A stretch of DNA of 35,563 bases from a virus, in IMG/VR virus record IMGVR_UViG_3300031772_002793, positions 1-35,563 of that record; one strand, given 5' to 3'. This document shows, piece after piece, positions 1 to 8,782 of this stretch. How positions within the stretch are numbered: the first letter of the stretch is position 1; each line of letters opens with the position of its first letter. Both the position numbers and the translations under genes were made by a program. Below the pieces are notes generated by a model, which worked only from the letters and a program-made list of their open reading frames with translations, had not been told where the DNA came from and ran no database searches.

Positions 1-1
1 T

Positions 2-268
2 CATATTCCAGATTTACTTATCATAGATTACATGATGCCAGAGATGGATGGGCTTACAGCATTGAGAATTCTACGTAGCAAGGGAATCAACAGTAAGGCA
101 GTAGTAATTTCTGCCTATTTGAATGATATAGTTGAAAAAATGATTCCAACAAATAATGTACAGGTTGTGATAAGTAAACCTTACTCTTTAAGCGATCTTT
201 CGGAAAGGATCGTGGACGCCTTGAAGGAAACAGTGACAAAGGAGGACGACCGTGAAACGCGTTACTAG
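2..268 (+). CDS. Response regulator receiver domain, 3' part (partial at left edge)
   Basis: The frame is open from base 2, so the gene starts outside the window. The visible part has the second half of a CheY-like receiver: the phosphoacceptor aspartate in IIDYMMPEMDG, the switch serine in VVISAY and the conserved lysine in ISKPYS, followed by the last helix and a short charged tail. The active-site set that can be seen is complete, so it is probably a working phospho-receiver rather than a relic. No output domain follows; any partner domain would have to be upstream. The stop overlaps the next gene by 17 bases. A receiver is unusual beside phage fibre genes. Its cognate kinase is not visible. 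Confidence 0.85.
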   Translation, partial: HIPDLLIIDYMMPEMDGLTALRILRSKGINSKAVVISAYLNDIVEKMIPTNNVQVVISKPYSLSDLSERIVDALKETVTKEDDRETRY

Positions 269-962
269 TGTTCAAACGTGGGTGATCTGCGTAGCGACGT
301 TTGTTCTCGCTGCGAACATTGGGCTAACACTAGATGGGTGTCATCATAAGCCTACTCCACCGATTACGATCCCGACAGAGGGGGCCACCACAGATCCAAC
401 GAGCATTCTAAACAATCCCAACGCAACGATAGAGGAGTTGAGAAAAGCCATCAGAGACTCAAAAGCAGAGACCAACATGTTAAAGGATAAGTACAAGGCC
501 GCTATTGAGGAAGCTGTCGTAGCTAAACTCTGGTGGGCGTTTGGAATATGTTGTCTAGCTGCCGTTGCGTGTGGAGCTGCAGCTTGGTTCCTTCCGTTGT
601 TCAGGGGGAAGGCGATCCAAGGGGTTATTTTCAGTGGGATAGCAGCTTCTCTGTGCATAGTTCTCATGAAACTAGTCCCTCATATGTGGCAGATCGCTTG
701 GGGAGTTGCAATTCTAACTCTGGCCGCGATAGTATTCTATCTGATGCGTCACGCAAAGGGGGTGTCTACTGCCTTTGCTTGGACAACTGAATTTGCCCAG
801 AAGGCAGGGGAGACAGTTCAAGGGGCTGTGGAGAAAGAGAAATTCTTTGTCGAGAAGCTTGCTGCTTCCAAGTCATTTGATCGTGAGGGCCTGAAGGCTC
901 TCAGAGACAGGGCTCTGGCGACACTGAAGAAGGCGACAGTTGCTCCAGTAGCGAAGGCGTGA
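252..962 (+). CDS. Membrane protein with coiled coil and four predicted TM segments
   Basis: This 236-aa protein starts at a GTG preceded by AAGGAGG and overlaps the receiver gene, so the two are probably translated together. An N-terminal hydrophobic segment (about 7-27) is followed by CHH and a Pro/Thr-rich linker. A charged, probably coiled-coil stretch (about 56-90) comes next, then three hydrophobic segments (about 93-114, 121-141 and 146-165) and a Lys/Ala-rich helical tail. Position 27-30 (LDGC) resembles a lipobox only weakly. I do not recognise the family. Its place before the fibre genes would fit a lysis (holin or spanin-like) or membrane-anchoring role, but nothing specific shows that. 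The stop codon lies inside the palindrome at 956-977. Confidence 0.75.
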   Translation: MKRVTSVQTWVICVATFVLAANIGLTLDGCHHKPTPPITIPTEGATTDPTSILNNPNATIEELRKAIRDSKAETNMLKDKYKAAIEEAVVAKLWWAFGICCLAAVACGAAAWFLPLFRGKAIQGVIFSGIAASLCIVLMKLVPHMWQIAWGVAILTLAAIVFYLMRHAKGVSTAFAWTTEFAQKAGETVQGAVEKEKFFVEKLAASKSFDREGLKALRDRALATLKKATVAPVAKA

Positions 963-977
963 CATTCGTCACGCTCC
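956..977 (+). repeat. 22-bp palindromic stop-codon element, copy 1
   Basis: Arms GCGTGAC and GTCACGC are separated by ATTC, with CTCC-type flanking bases. The TGA of the left arm is the stop codon of the membrane-protein gene. The - strand of 24840-24861 carries the same element with one difference (centre ATTT), again containing a gene's TGA stop. It could be an RNA hairpin at the mRNA 3' end or a DNA site for a dimeric protein. Confidence 0.8.
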
Positions 978-982
978 GGCCA

Positions 983-1035
983 GGGTAGTGGGAGTGTAGC
1001 GATGGACGAAAATCTTTCTGCTCCTCCCACTACCC
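983..1035 (+). promoter_or_regulatory. 12-bp perfect inverted repeat over a start region
   Basis: GGGTAGTGGGAG (983-994) is matched exactly by CTCCCACTACCC (1024-1035), with a 29-base loop. There is no T-run after it, so it is not a classical terminator. The GGGAG in the left arm would be the ribosome binding site for the small frame at 1002, so folding would hide it. This suggests, without proving, translational control of the fibre operon. Confidence 0.5.
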
Positions 1036-1070
1036 CTATGCCTCCAAGGCTTGCGAGGGTGCTGCCATGA
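1002..1070 (+). CDS. Possible 22-aa leader peptide coupled to collagen-like gene
   Basis: An ATG at 1002, seven bases after GGGAG, opens a 22-codon frame starting MDENLSAPP and rich in proline. Its TGA overlaps the ATG of the collagen-like gene (ATGA, 1067-1070). This arrangement is typical of translational coupling. The frame is very short, so coding is not certain. The collagen gene also has its own weak GAGG (1055-1058). No family is recognised. Confidence 0.35.
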   Translation: MDENLSAPPTTPMPPRLARVLP

Positions 1071-2578
1071 CGGAACTACATCGTGTCCCCAGAAAACAGC
1101 TTGACGTCGATCTGTACGCAAAAACAGAAGACATGAGCGAGATTGCAGGCCTTGGACATACCACTGCTGAGGTCAAATACGCAATAGAGCATGGAAGTGG
1201 AGGTCCGGGATATCAGGGGGCCCAAGGGGAGGCTGGCTTTGGAGCTCAGGGACGACAAGGGGAACTAGGAACTCAAGGTGCTGATGGGACAGGCGCCCAG
1301 GGAAGTCAGGGTTATTTTGGTGTGCAAGGCGTGCAGGGGACAAATCCTGGGGTTCAAGGTCCGCAGGGGAGGCAGGGATGGCAAGGTACAGCTGGGGCTC
1401 AGGGGACAGCTTCAGATGTAATGAGATTCGTCGGGAATATCTCGGTCAATGGAGATTTCCCAGCCTCCCCTTTAAACGGAGACGTTTACCATATCACAGC
1501 TTCAGTGACGGATCCATATCATAGTTCTAAATCTTTTATTGCTGGGGATGAAATAGTGTTTTCAGATACTAGCAATGATTGGGAACTTCTTGGATCGGAT
1601 ATCGTTGGGGTTCAAGGTCCGATAGGGCCACAGGGATTAGTAGGCGCTCAGGGGTTATCTGGAATTGGAGTTCAGGGAGACATTGGATTCCAGGGGGTGC
1701 AGGGGATCCAAGGTAATCAAGGGCGGCAAGGATTTGTAGGACTCCAGGGCAACCAAGGGTGGCAAGGAATAGGTGGGTATCAAGGGGTCCAAGGTCGTCA
1801 AGGTTGGCAAGGCCCTGGAGCTCAGGGTGCTCAGGGCTGGCAAGGAAAAGACGGAACGCAAGGAGCTCAAGGTTGGCAAGGATGGCAGGGATTAGGCAAT
1901 GTTGGCTACCAGGGGATCCAAGGTTGGCAAGGCACCCCCGGTGTTCAAGGGAGTCAAGGATGGCAAGGTTGGCAAGGGGGGATCGGTTCTGGAGTTCAGG
2001 GACCCCAAGGTACACAAGGCGCACAGGGACTTTTAGGAATGCAAGGGGTACAAGGACGTCAAGGCATTCAAGGTCTTCAGGGAATTCAGGGGCCACAAGG
2101 AAATCAAGGAAATCAAGGGCTTGGTAATCAGGGGTGGCAAGGACTTGGGAACTTGGGAACCCAAGGAGTCCAAGGATGGCAAGGGGGAGCAGGGGGAGGC
2201 TCGGCTCTATCGCGTTATCAAGCCCAGAGTACTGCAGGAGAAGAGGTAGAAGTTCTTGCTTCTGGAGCTGGGATTACATACAGTAGAGTTGGGGCTCTTG
2301 GAACATTCGCTATCCCCGGTGGAGTCAAACTCGTTTCTGCCATGATGCGTCTATCAGGAGCGACTTTAGGGGGGAGCGTTCTTACCATAGATCTTGGGAC
2401 AAACGACATGGGGAATACGGCTGCCTCGAATAGATGGCAACCGTTGGTTAACTGTCTAAGAGAAGACACCTGGGCTGCACAGGCTGTTACTTTAACAGCA
2501 GTTGCTGGGACTAATACCCAGTACAATATAAACAACCTCAATACATCCCAGATTAATCACATACGTCTGGGCTTCTAA
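1067..2578 (+). CDS. Collagen-like fibre protein A (503 aa)
   Basis: The N-terminal 45 residues are charged and could be a virion-attachment region. Residues about 46-115 and 182-378 are Gly-X-Gln triplets, with X often Trp, Val, Ile, Pro, Asn or Thr. Between them (116-181) sits a 66-aa globular module with NGDVY, VTDPYHSSKSF and DEIVFS...DWELLG, seen three more times in this window. The last 125 residues are a non-repetitive, probably beta-rich tip ending NHIRLGF. Collagen-like triplets are known in phage tail fibres and form homotrimers, so this is most likely a trimeric tail or head fibre. The ATGA overlap with the upstream small frame and the 15-base spacing to the next gene indicate an operon. 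Confidence 0.85.
   Translation: MTELHRVPRKQLDVDLYAKTEDMSEIAGLGHTTAEVKYAIEHGSGGPGYQGAQGEAGFGAQGRQGELGTQGADGTGAQGSQGYFGVQGVQGTNPGVQGPQGRQGWQGTAGAQGTASDVMRFVGNISVNGDFPASPLNGDVYHITASVTDPYHSSKSFIAGDEIVFSDTSNDWELLGSDIVGVQGPIGPQGLVGAQGLSGIGVQGDIGFQGVQGIQGNQGRQGFVGLQGNQGWQGIGGYQGVQGRQGWQGPGAQGAQGWQGKDGTQGAQGWQGWQGLGNVGYQGIQGWQGTPGVQGSQGWQGWQGGIGSGVQGPQGTQGAQGLLGMQGVQGRQGIQGLQGIQGPQGNQGNQGLGNQGWQGLGNLGTQGVQGWQGGAGGGSALSRYQAQSTAGEEVEVLASGAGITYSRVGALGTFAIPGGVKLVSAMMRLSGATLGGSVLTIDLGTNDMGNTAASNRWQPLVNCLREDTWAAQAVTLTAVAGTNTQYNINNLNTSQINHIRLGF
1202..1411 (+). repeat. Gly-X-Gln collagen triplets, fibre A block 1
   Basis: Roughly 70 residues of G-x-x triplets with Gln dominant in the third position (GAQ, GRQ, GTQ, GPQ). 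Confidence 0.9.
1412..1609 (+). repeat. 66-aa interruption module, copy 1 (NGDVY/VTDPY)
   Basis: Globular module inserted between collagen blocks. Copies at 3068-3265, 3473-3670 and 12806-13003 share DVM.F.G.I..N.DFP..P.NGDVY, VTDPYH and D-W-LLG. Confidence 0.85.
1610..2203 (+). repeat. Gly-X-Gln collagen triplets, fibre A block 2
   Basis: About 198 residues of near-continuous triplets with frequent GWQ and GVQ. Short slips in the triplet phase occur, for example GPGAQG and GLGNVGYQG. Confidence 0.9.
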
Positions 2579-2593
2579 AGAAAGGGGCAGGAT

Positions 2594-5500
2594 GTGGCTA
2601 ATCCACTCTTTCAGGCCAGGTTCGAAGTAACTGGAGTTGAACAGGTAGATGTTTCTACCTGGCAAATGACAGGCGAGGTCATCGATAGTAGCGGGACAGG
2701 GTTTGGTCCAGCCGATGCAGAGGTTGGGAATCTTGTTTTTGATGAAGATGTATCAATCTTCATTGGCACAGTAAATTGTTGGAAAGTCACAGAGCTTGTT
2801 GCTGTTGGACCCTCAAGAACCTTAGTTGTTAAGGTTCAATACGCTGAACCAGGTAGTCCTGGAGGAATGGGAGAACCTCAGTCTGGATCTTGTGCTATCT
2901 GTAAATCTGTTGGAGTAACTCCTCTAAATCTATCGCAGACTCCTGCCCAAGGATGGGTTCAAATTGGAGAAACTCTACAAAATGGGGTTCGAAATTACGA
3001 TATGCGAACAGTTGCTGGAGTTGGAGCACAAGGGTCTCAAGGGCATCAGGGATATCAGGGTGCTGCGGCTGATGTAATGCGTTTAATGGGAGAAATCAAT
3101 AGCAATGATGACTTCCCTGAATTCCCCGCGAATGGAGATGTGTATTACGTTGCTACAACGGTTACAGATCCATACCGCACTTATCAATCTTTCGGGCCTG
3201 GGGACGATATTGTCTATGATGTAACCTCAGACTCTTGGATTCTTTTAGGCGGAATGTTCCATGGTTCTCAAGGACCGCAAGGATCTCAAGGGCGGCAGGG
3301 CTGGCAGGGGGCTGGAGTCCAAGGGTGGCAAGGTTGGCAAGGCCTAGCTAATGATGGAGTCCAAGGTCCTCAGGGGTGGAAAGGGGACAAGGGAGCTCAA
3401 GGGAATCAAGGAAATCAAGGACTTCTCGGATATCAAGGGAATCAAGGTGTACAAGGATGGCAGGGGACTGCCTCTGATGTAATGGTTTTTAAGGGAACCA
3501 TAAATGTAAATGGCGATTTCCCCGCTAGTCCTTCGAACGGAGACGTCTACGCCATTACAGCGTCTGTAACAGATCCCTATCATTCGCATATGTCATTTAT
3601 TGCCAACGATGAAATTGCTTACTCTTCTGGACTTGGAGACTGGATCTTACTAGGCAATAATCTTATTGGGCCTCAAGGAAATCAAGGGCGTCAGGGATGG
3701 CAGGGCTGGCAAGGAGTTGATGGAACACAGGGAAATCAGGGATGGCAAGGACTTGAAGGAACTCAAGGCACTCAGGGCTGGCAGGGATTGGAAGGGACTC
3801 AAGGGAATCAAGGCAATCAAGGCAATCAGGGTTGGCAAGGATATAGGGGGTTTCAAGGCTTTGATGGCGTACAAGGGACCCAGGGATGGCAGGGGATAAT
3901 AGGGCTGCAAGGTAACCAAGGACTTCTGGGGCTTCAAGGGGCACAAGGATTCCAGGGACTGATAGGATTACAGGGTAATCAGGGTTTCCAAGGAGATATT
4001 GGATTCCAAGGCGATATTGGATTGCAGGGTAATCAGGGATTCCAGGGATATCAAGGTCTTGTGGGTTTGCAAGGAAATCAAGGGTTCCAAGGGTTCCAAG
4101 GCAATGATGGATACCAAGGATTCCGTGGATTCCAGGGTTTCCAGGGGAATCAGGGAGCTCAGGCTGCGTACACAGGAAATGTTCAGCCATACCTTTGGGA
4201 TAACACTATTAGTGATCATGATCCAGGTCCTGGGTATATTGCAGGCAACTCAGCAGTAAGTCCTCTTCCCATTACTAAATTCTGGATTGACATACAGAAC
4301 GCCAAGAGTGTTGACATAACAGCTTGGATTGAGAATCTAGATGAGTCCACAAACGGGACCAAGGGATTTTTGACATATTCAAACTACGACAATTCTAAGT
4401 GGGCCACGTACCAATTGATATTAGTTACTAACAAGACTGGATATTATGAGCTAGAAGTTATTTATTTAGCAAGCAGTGGAGGGCTGTTGTCCTTAAATGA
4501 ACAACTTCTTCTCGGCTTTACGCAGACCGGAGATATAGGTTATCAGGGAGTGCAAGGAGTCCAAGGTTATCAAGGAAATCAAGGACGTCAGGGCGCTCAA
4601 GGAATAGAAGGGACCCAGGGTAATCAAGGCTGGCAAGGCTGGCAGGGGGTTATAGGCTTTCAAGGTTTTGACGGGGTTCAAGGCTTCGATGGATTCCAAG
4701 GCTTTGATGGAGTCCAGGGGTTTGATGGAGTTCAAGGATCTCAAGGTTGGCAAGGGGTGGAGGGCACTCAAGGAGCCCAGGGTTGGCAAGGACTGGAAGG
4801 AACTCAAGGTAATCAAGGTAATCAAGGTAATCAAGGGCTTCTTGGTATACAAGGAAATCAGGGCTGGCAAGGATTAATAGGACTACAGGGGAATCAAGGG
4901 TTCCAGGGGTTCGTTGGTTTACAGGGTAATCAGGGATGGCAGGGACTTATTGGGTTACAGGGAAATCAGGGTTGGCAAGGATTAATGGGAGTGCAGGGCG
5001 TTCAAGGACTTCAGGGATATCAAGGATGGCAAGGAGTAATGGGCGTTCAAGGGGCTCAAGGTTACCAAGGCTGGCAAGGGTTGATTGGGTTGCAAGGAAA
5101 TCAAGGGTTCCAGGGATTAGAAGGAACACAAGGAACTCAAGGCTGGCAAGGACTCGAAGGGACTCAAGGGTCTCAAGGGTTTCAAGGTGATCTTGGATTC
5201 CAGGGTTTTGACGGAGTTCAGGGTCCGCAAGGACTCGAGGGAACTCAAGGATTCCAGGGATTAATAGGGCTCCAGGGGGCTCAAGGTTGGCAAGGTCTTC
5301 TTGGTCTACAGGGCCATCAAGGATGGCAGGGACTTATAGGGCTACAGGGAAATCAAGGCTGGCAAGGCCTCATTGGGTTACAAGGATCTCAAGGGTATCA
5401 AGGTTGGCAGGGCATAATAGGATTGCAAGGATCCCAAGGTTATCAGGGAGACATGGGCGTCCAGGGGGTGTGGGGATTCCAAGGAAATGACGGATATCAG

Positions 5501-8470
5501 GGATTTTTCGGCAATCAAGGAATTCAAGGAGTTCAGGGACTTAGAGGATTTCAGGGTTTCCAGGGTTGGCAGGGGATCGAGGGGCTTCAAGGAGTTCAGG
5601 GTGTTCAGGGTTATCAGGGGTGGCAAGGGATTCAGGGGATTCAAGGTATTCAAGGATATCAAGGATTCCAGGGGCTCTTAGGGTTACAGGGGGATCTAGG
5701 AATTCAAGGTATTCAAGGATGGCAAGGAGGCCCAGGTTCTCTTTCCGGAGTAACCTACTACCTGGATGATGCTGGTTCCAGTTTTGGTTATAACTCTCTT
5801 ACTCGTTCTCCTGTTGGAGGGGACGAGGTTATTGACAGCATATCCCTAAACAATGCTTCAGGCGAACTTTTAATAGAAGGGTACATAACATCTGCATCTG
5901 ATCCAAATGTTACGTTGATCGATGCTGGAGTGTGGGAATTCGATACGTACTGTTATGTTGATAGTCCAACGGGTGTTTCTGAAATCATCATCAGAGTGTT
6001 TAAGAGAGATCTTAGCAATCTAGAGACTCCGCTTTTCAATATTACTACAGGAGAAATCAACAACACCTCCAACACGCTAGTAGAGATTTTTTCTACACAA
6101 GGTTCGTTTGTTTTAAATGCCACAGACAGGATAGTGGTAAAATATTCGGCACAAACTACGTCTGTAGGAACGAGGACTATCTATTTCACCCATAATGGCA
6201 CTTCTCATTATACGCACTTCCATACTCCATTGATCACGGTAGGTCCTCAAGGTCCTCAGGGATTCATGGGGATTCAAGGTGTTCAAGGAGTCCAAGGGGT
6301 TCAGGGACTTGTAGGCCTCCAGGGGACTCAGGGGAATCAAGGCTATCAGGGATTCCAAGGGTTATCTGGATTACAGGGGGCTCAAGGATTCCAGGGATGG
6401 CAAGGGGCTCTTGGATTCCAGGGGTTCGATGGGGTTCAGGGTCCGCAGGGGGATATGGGCATTCAAGGGATTCAGGGCGTTCAAGGATTAGCTGGAGTTC
6501 AGGGCGTTCAAGGAATTCAGGGCTTCAGAGGATTCCAAGGAAATCAAGGGTTCCAAGGCGATATAGGGCTCCAAGGGAACCAAGGGTTCCAAGGTGATAT
6601 TGGCGTTCAAGGATCTCAGGGTTGGCAAGGACTTATAGGATTACAAGGTAATCAAGGCTGGCAGGGCTGGCAAGGTTGGCAAGGGTTGGGAGGGACCCAA
6701 GGATCTCAGGGTTGGCAAGGGCTAATGGGAATTCAAGGGATCCAAGGAGTCCAAGGAGTTCAGGGGGTCCAAGGAGTTCAAGGAAGACAGGGAATTCAAG
6801 GAGTTCAAGGGCCGCAAGGGAGCCAAGGTTGGCAGGGTTGGCAAGGGCTTGTAGGGCCACAGGGGGTTCAAGGATTCCAGGGCTGGCAAGGGGTTGGATC
6901 TCAGGGCGTCCAGGGAATAGCGGGGAACACCGACACGATAATGTCGGTAGTCAAGGATGCCGATGAGTCGGTGACCAGCAGCACCGCGCTTCAGGACGAC
7001 GACGAGTTGAAGTTTTACATGGAGGCGAACACCTCCTACTCGTTTGAGATCACGGCTTGGGTATACGCTGCGAACAGCAACCCAGACTTTAAATGCGCAG
7101 TGAACGGTCCAACCGGGCTGTCCAGACTTCGGATGAGGACCGACTACAGCGCGGTTGGTGGATTGAGTGAATCGTCATCGGCCATTTCCACTTCTTACGA
7201 CGAGGCGAAGAACTCACCGTGGGGGTCCAACGCGCCCGACATCGCCCGCGTCTGGTTGAAGGGATCCATTGACAATGGGAGCACTGCTGGAGACTTGATC
7301 TTCCGGTGGGCTCAAAAGGCTAGCAGTGCCACCGCGATTACAGTCAAAGCTGGAAGCTGGCTAACTGCCTATAAGGAAGGAGCTGTTGGTCTCGGCCCAC
7401 AGGGATTCCAAGGGTTCCAAGACGCGATAGGAAGACAGGGGTCCCAGGGTTGGCAGGGACCTGGCGCTCAAGGTGCTCAAGGTGGTGCCTCTACCGCTGC
7501 CAACATCCACGTCTACTCTCATACATCGGTAAGTATCACCAATAACAATACCTGGTATGACGTTCCCTTCGAGCACGAGAACGTGAAAGAAAACATCACA
7601 CACGATAACTCAACCAACCCTGAACAGATTACGTTGGTTAATGCTGGAACTTACCAGGTAAATTTTGATGCGGAATTCAACAACGCCACAAACGCCACAG
7701 CCTTCGTCATCCGTCTTTTGAAGAATGGTTCTGAAGTTCCTGGTAGTTACAGACAACTGATGCACTATGCTGGTGGATATCCAATCGCCCTTGCTGGTAA
7801 TGCCTTGGTGGTTAGCGATGGGGATGACGTAATAGAGATGCAGGTTGGAGCAAGTCGCGCATCTTCAAGCACGGCTAATATTACCACCGAACCCGACCCA
7901 GACCCTACAACATGGGTGATGTGTTCTCTTGCCGCCCATAGTTTGGTTGGAGTTACTGGGGCTCAGGGCTATCAAGGTCCGCAGGACTCTGTGGGACGTC
8001 AAGGTGCTCAGGGCGTCCAGGGTGTTCAGGGCGCCCAAGGGGTGCAGGGAAATCAAGGTTGGCAAGGACTTGCAGGGACACAGGGAAATCAGGGCTGGCA
8101 GGGCTGGCAGGGATGGCAGGGATTAGTTGGGCTTCAAGGAAACCAAGGATTCCAAGGACTAATGGGAGTCCAGGGGGTTCAAGGGGTCCAAGGGCGCCAA
8201 GGATGGCAAGGGTTTCAAGGCTTAATAGGAGTCCAGGGGGTTCAAGGTGTACAGGGAGTGCAAGGCCGTCAAGGATGGCAGGGTTGGCAAGGATTAATAG
8301 GACTACAGGGGAATCAAGGATTCCAAGGGCTCGTAGGTTTACAAGGCAATCAAGGATGGCAAGGCTGGCAAGGACCTGGAATCATCGGCGATGGGATCGC
8401 AAAGTTAACCGTGGGGACAACACAGCCTACAGGTCCAGCGACTGGGGACCTTTGGGTAGATACGAACTAG
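2594..8470 (+). CDS. Giant collagen-like fibre protein B (1958 aa)
   Basis: The start is a GTG at 2594 after AAAGGGG; the ATG two bases upstream is out of frame. A globular head (1-140) leads to Gly-X-Gln blocks interrupted by globular modules: two NGDVY modules (about 159-224 and 294-359), module A (about 525-645, with [10 protein letters not shown]), module B (about 1048-1215, [11 protein letters not shown]...[10 protein letters not shown]), module C (about 1445-1598) and module D (about 1632-1786, with the AGTYQVNF pattern of C1q/TNF-like jelly rolls). A short end follows ([12 protein letters not shown]). Similar beta modules occur in collagen-repeat tail-fibre proteins of other phages. 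It is probably a very long trimeric fibre with knobs along its length. The triple-helix part has almost no Pro at Y and no Lys, so Gln and aromatic residues must carry stability. Module C has base composition unlike its surroundings. Confidence 0.85.
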   Translation: MANPLFQARFEVTGVEQVDVSTWQMTGEVIDSSGTGFGPADAEVGNLVFDEDVSIFIGTVNCWKVTELVAVGPSRTLVVKVQYAEPGSPGGMGEPQSGSCAICKSVGVTPLNLSQTPAQGWVQIGETLQNGVRNYDMRTVAGVGAQGSQGHQGYQGAAADVMRLMGEINSNDDFPEFPANGDVYYVATTVTDPYRTYQSFGPGDDIVYDVTSDSWILLGGMFHGSQGPQGSQGRQGWQGAGVQGWQGWQGLANDGVQGPQGWKGDKGAQGNQGNQGLLGYQGNQGVQGWQGTASDVMVFKGTINVNGDFPASPSNGDVYAITASVTDPYHSHMSFIANDEIAYSSGLGDWILLGNNLIGPQGNQGRQGWQGWQGVDGTQGNQGWQGLEGTQGTQGWQGLEGTQGNQGNQGNQGWQGYRGFQGFDGVQGTQGWQGIIGLQGNQGLLGLQGAQGFQGLIGLQGNQGFQGDIGFQGDIGLQGNQGFQGYQGLVGLQGNQGFQGFQGNDGYQGFRGFQGFQGNQGAQAAYTGNVQPYLWDNTISDHDPGPGYIAGNSAVSPLPITKFWIDIQNAKSVDITAWIENLDESTNGTKGFLTYSNYDNSKWATYQLILVTNKTGYYELEVIYLASSGGLLSLNEQLLLGFTQTGDIGYQGVQGVQGYQGNQGRQGAQGIEGTQGNQGWQGWQGVIGFQGFDGVQGFDGFQGFDGVQGFDGVQGSQGWQGVEGTQGAQGWQGLEGTQGNQGNQGNQGLLGIQGNQGWQGLIGLQGNQGFQGFVGLQGNQGWQGLIGLQGNQGWQGLMGVQGVQGLQGYQGWQGVMGVQGAQGYQGWQGLIGLQGNQGFQGLEGTQGTQGWQGLEGTQGSQGFQGDLGFQGFDGVQGPQGLEGTQGFQGLIGLQGAQGWQGLLGLQGHQGWQGLIGLQGNQGWQGLIGLQGSQGYQGWQGIIGLQGSQGYQGDMGVQGVWGFQGNDGYQGFFGNQGIQGVQGLRGFQGFQGWQGIEGLQGVQGVQGYQGWQGIQGIQGIQGYQGFQGLLGLQGDLGIQGIQGWQGGPGSLSGVTYYLDDAGSSFGYNSLTRSPVGGDEVIDSISLNNASGELLIEGYITSASDPNVTLIDAGVWEFDTYCYVDSPTGVSEIIIRVFKRDLSNLETPLFNITTGEINNTSNTLVEIFSTQGSFVLNATDRIVVKYSAQTTSVGTRTIYFTHNGTSHYTHFHTPLITVGPQGPQGFMGIQGVQGVQGVQGLVGLQGTQGNQGYQGFQGLSGLQGAQGFQGWQGALGFQGFDGVQGPQGDMGIQGIQGVQGLAGVQGVQGIQGFRGFQGNQGFQGDIGLQGNQGFQGDIGVQGSQGWQGLIGLQGNQGWQGWQGWQGLGGTQGSQGWQGLMGIQGIQGVQGVQGVQGVQGRQGIQGVQGPQGSQGWQGWQGLVGPQGVQGFQGWQGVGSQGVQGIAGNTDTIMSVVKDADESVTSSTALQDDDELKFYMEANTSYSFEITAWVYAANSNPDFKCAVNGPTGLSRLRMRTDYSAVGGLSESSSAISTSYDEAKNSPWGSNAPDIARVWLKGSIDNGSTAGDLIFRWAQKASSATAITVKAGSWLTAYKEGAVGLGPQGFQGFQDAIGRQGSQGWQGPGAQGAQGGASTAANIHVYSHTSVSITNNNTWYDVPFEHENVKENITHDNSTNPEQITLVNAGTYQVNFDAEFNNATNATAFVIRLLKNGSEVPGSYRQLMHYAGGYPIALAGNALVVSDGDDVIEMQVGASRASSSTANITTEPDPDPTTWVMCSLAAHSLVGVTGAQGYQGPQDSVGRQGAQGVQGVQGAQGVQGNQGWQGLAGTQGNQGWQGWQGWQGLVGLQGNQGFQGLMGVQGVQGVQGRQGWQGFQGLIGVQGVQGVQGVQGRQGWQGWQGLIGLQGNQGFQGLVGLQGNQGWQGWQGPGIIGDGIAKLTVGTTQPTGPATGDLWVDTN
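3068..3265 (+). repeat. 66-aa interruption module, copy 2
   Basis: The most divergent copy ([34 protein letters not shown]). It lies near the N-terminus of fibre B. Confidence 0.85.
3473..3670 (+). repeat. 66-aa interruption module, copy 3
   Basis: Close to copies 1 and 4 ([37 protein letters not shown]). It separates two collagen blocks of fibre B. Confidence 0.85.
3671..4164 (+). repeat. Gly-X-Gln collagen triplets, fibre B
   Basis: About 165 residues of triplets. Two sub-patterns recur: [12 protein letters not shown] and [15 protein letters not shown]. Confidence 0.9.
4531..5734 (+). repeat. Longest Gly-X-Gln collagen block, fibre B (about 400 aa)
   Basis: Nearly uninterrupted triplets. 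The longer unit [12 protein letters not shown] or [12 protein letters not shown] is repeated many times with small changes, which indicates growth by duplication of 12- to 18-residue units. The DNA is imperfectly repetitive (caagg, tcagggg), so slippage or recombination could change its length. Confidence 0.9.
6240..6925 (+). repeat. Gly-X-Gln collagen block, fibre B
   Basis: About 228 residues between modules B and C, with runs of GVQ (GVQGVQGVQ). Confidence 0.9.
7957..8378 (+). repeat. Gly-X-Gln collagen block, fibre B C-terminal
   Basis: About 140 residues. It begins with a triplet break ([10 protein letters not shown]) in which Gly is replaced by Asp, then runs in regular triplets to GWQGPG. 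Confidence 0.9.
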
Positions 8471-8479
8471 GAGGTTGCG

Positions 8480-8779
8480 ATGCCTGACGCTGTAGACATT
8501 GCCGCTTGCGTCCATTACCTTTATCGTGACGCACGTTTTAAAGGATCAGCAACGATAGTTGATTTCAACGATTGGAATAATCGTGAATGGGTAGACGGAA
8601 GAGGAAACAAACCAACACAACAAGAGATAGAAACGGTATGGCCCATCGTTCAAGTAATTGTAACTCCTCCATCTCAAATGATGATTCTAGCTATAGAGAT
8701 TGCGAGGTATGATGAGATAACAGCAGCTGAGTCCGTGGAAGAAGCTAAAAAAATACGAGGCAAGAAGGGCGAGGATTAA
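8480..8779 (+). CDS. Small protein after fibre gene, XkdW-like pattern
   Basis: This 99-aa protein has a strong TAGGAGGT binding site 10 bases after the fibre B stop. The middle reads NREWVDGRGNKPTQQEIETVW, cut here at 20 residues or fewer as NKPTQQEIETVW. A Trp-rich stretch followed by PT-x-x-E-I/L-E recalls small proteins such as Bacillus XkdW, which are encoded next to tail-fibre genes. The likeness is by eye and weak. The second half has a hydrophobic helix (QMMILAIEIARY) and a Lys-rich end. A role as a fibre-assembly helper or connector fits the position but is inferred. Confidence 0.6.
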   Translation: MPDAVDIAACVHYLYRDARFKGSATIVDFNDWNNREWVDGRGNKPTQQEIETVWPIVQVIVTPPSQMMILAIEIARYDEITAAESVEEAKKIRGKKGED

Positions 8780-8782
8780 CAC

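Noticed and set aside
252-345. Lipoprotein signal in the membrane protein (LDGC)
   Set aside because: Asp and Gly before the Cys do not fit the usual lipobox, and the hydrophobic segment ends several residues earlier.
1569-2096. Long open - strand frames over collagen blocks (also 3663-4190, 12377-12886 and others)
   Set aside because: They are by-products of the G-X-Q DNA repeat read backwards, giving Leu/Ser/Pro-rich low-complexity peptides without binding sites. The same holds for the + strand shadow frames rich in Arg and Ser.
2592-2600. ATG at 2592 as start of fibre B
   Set aside because: It is not in frame with the long coding region. The overlapping GTG at 2594 is.
4531-5734. CRISPR-like periodic DNA
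   Set aside because: The period is set by codon triplets in an open frame. There are no fixed repeats with unique spacers and no cas genes.
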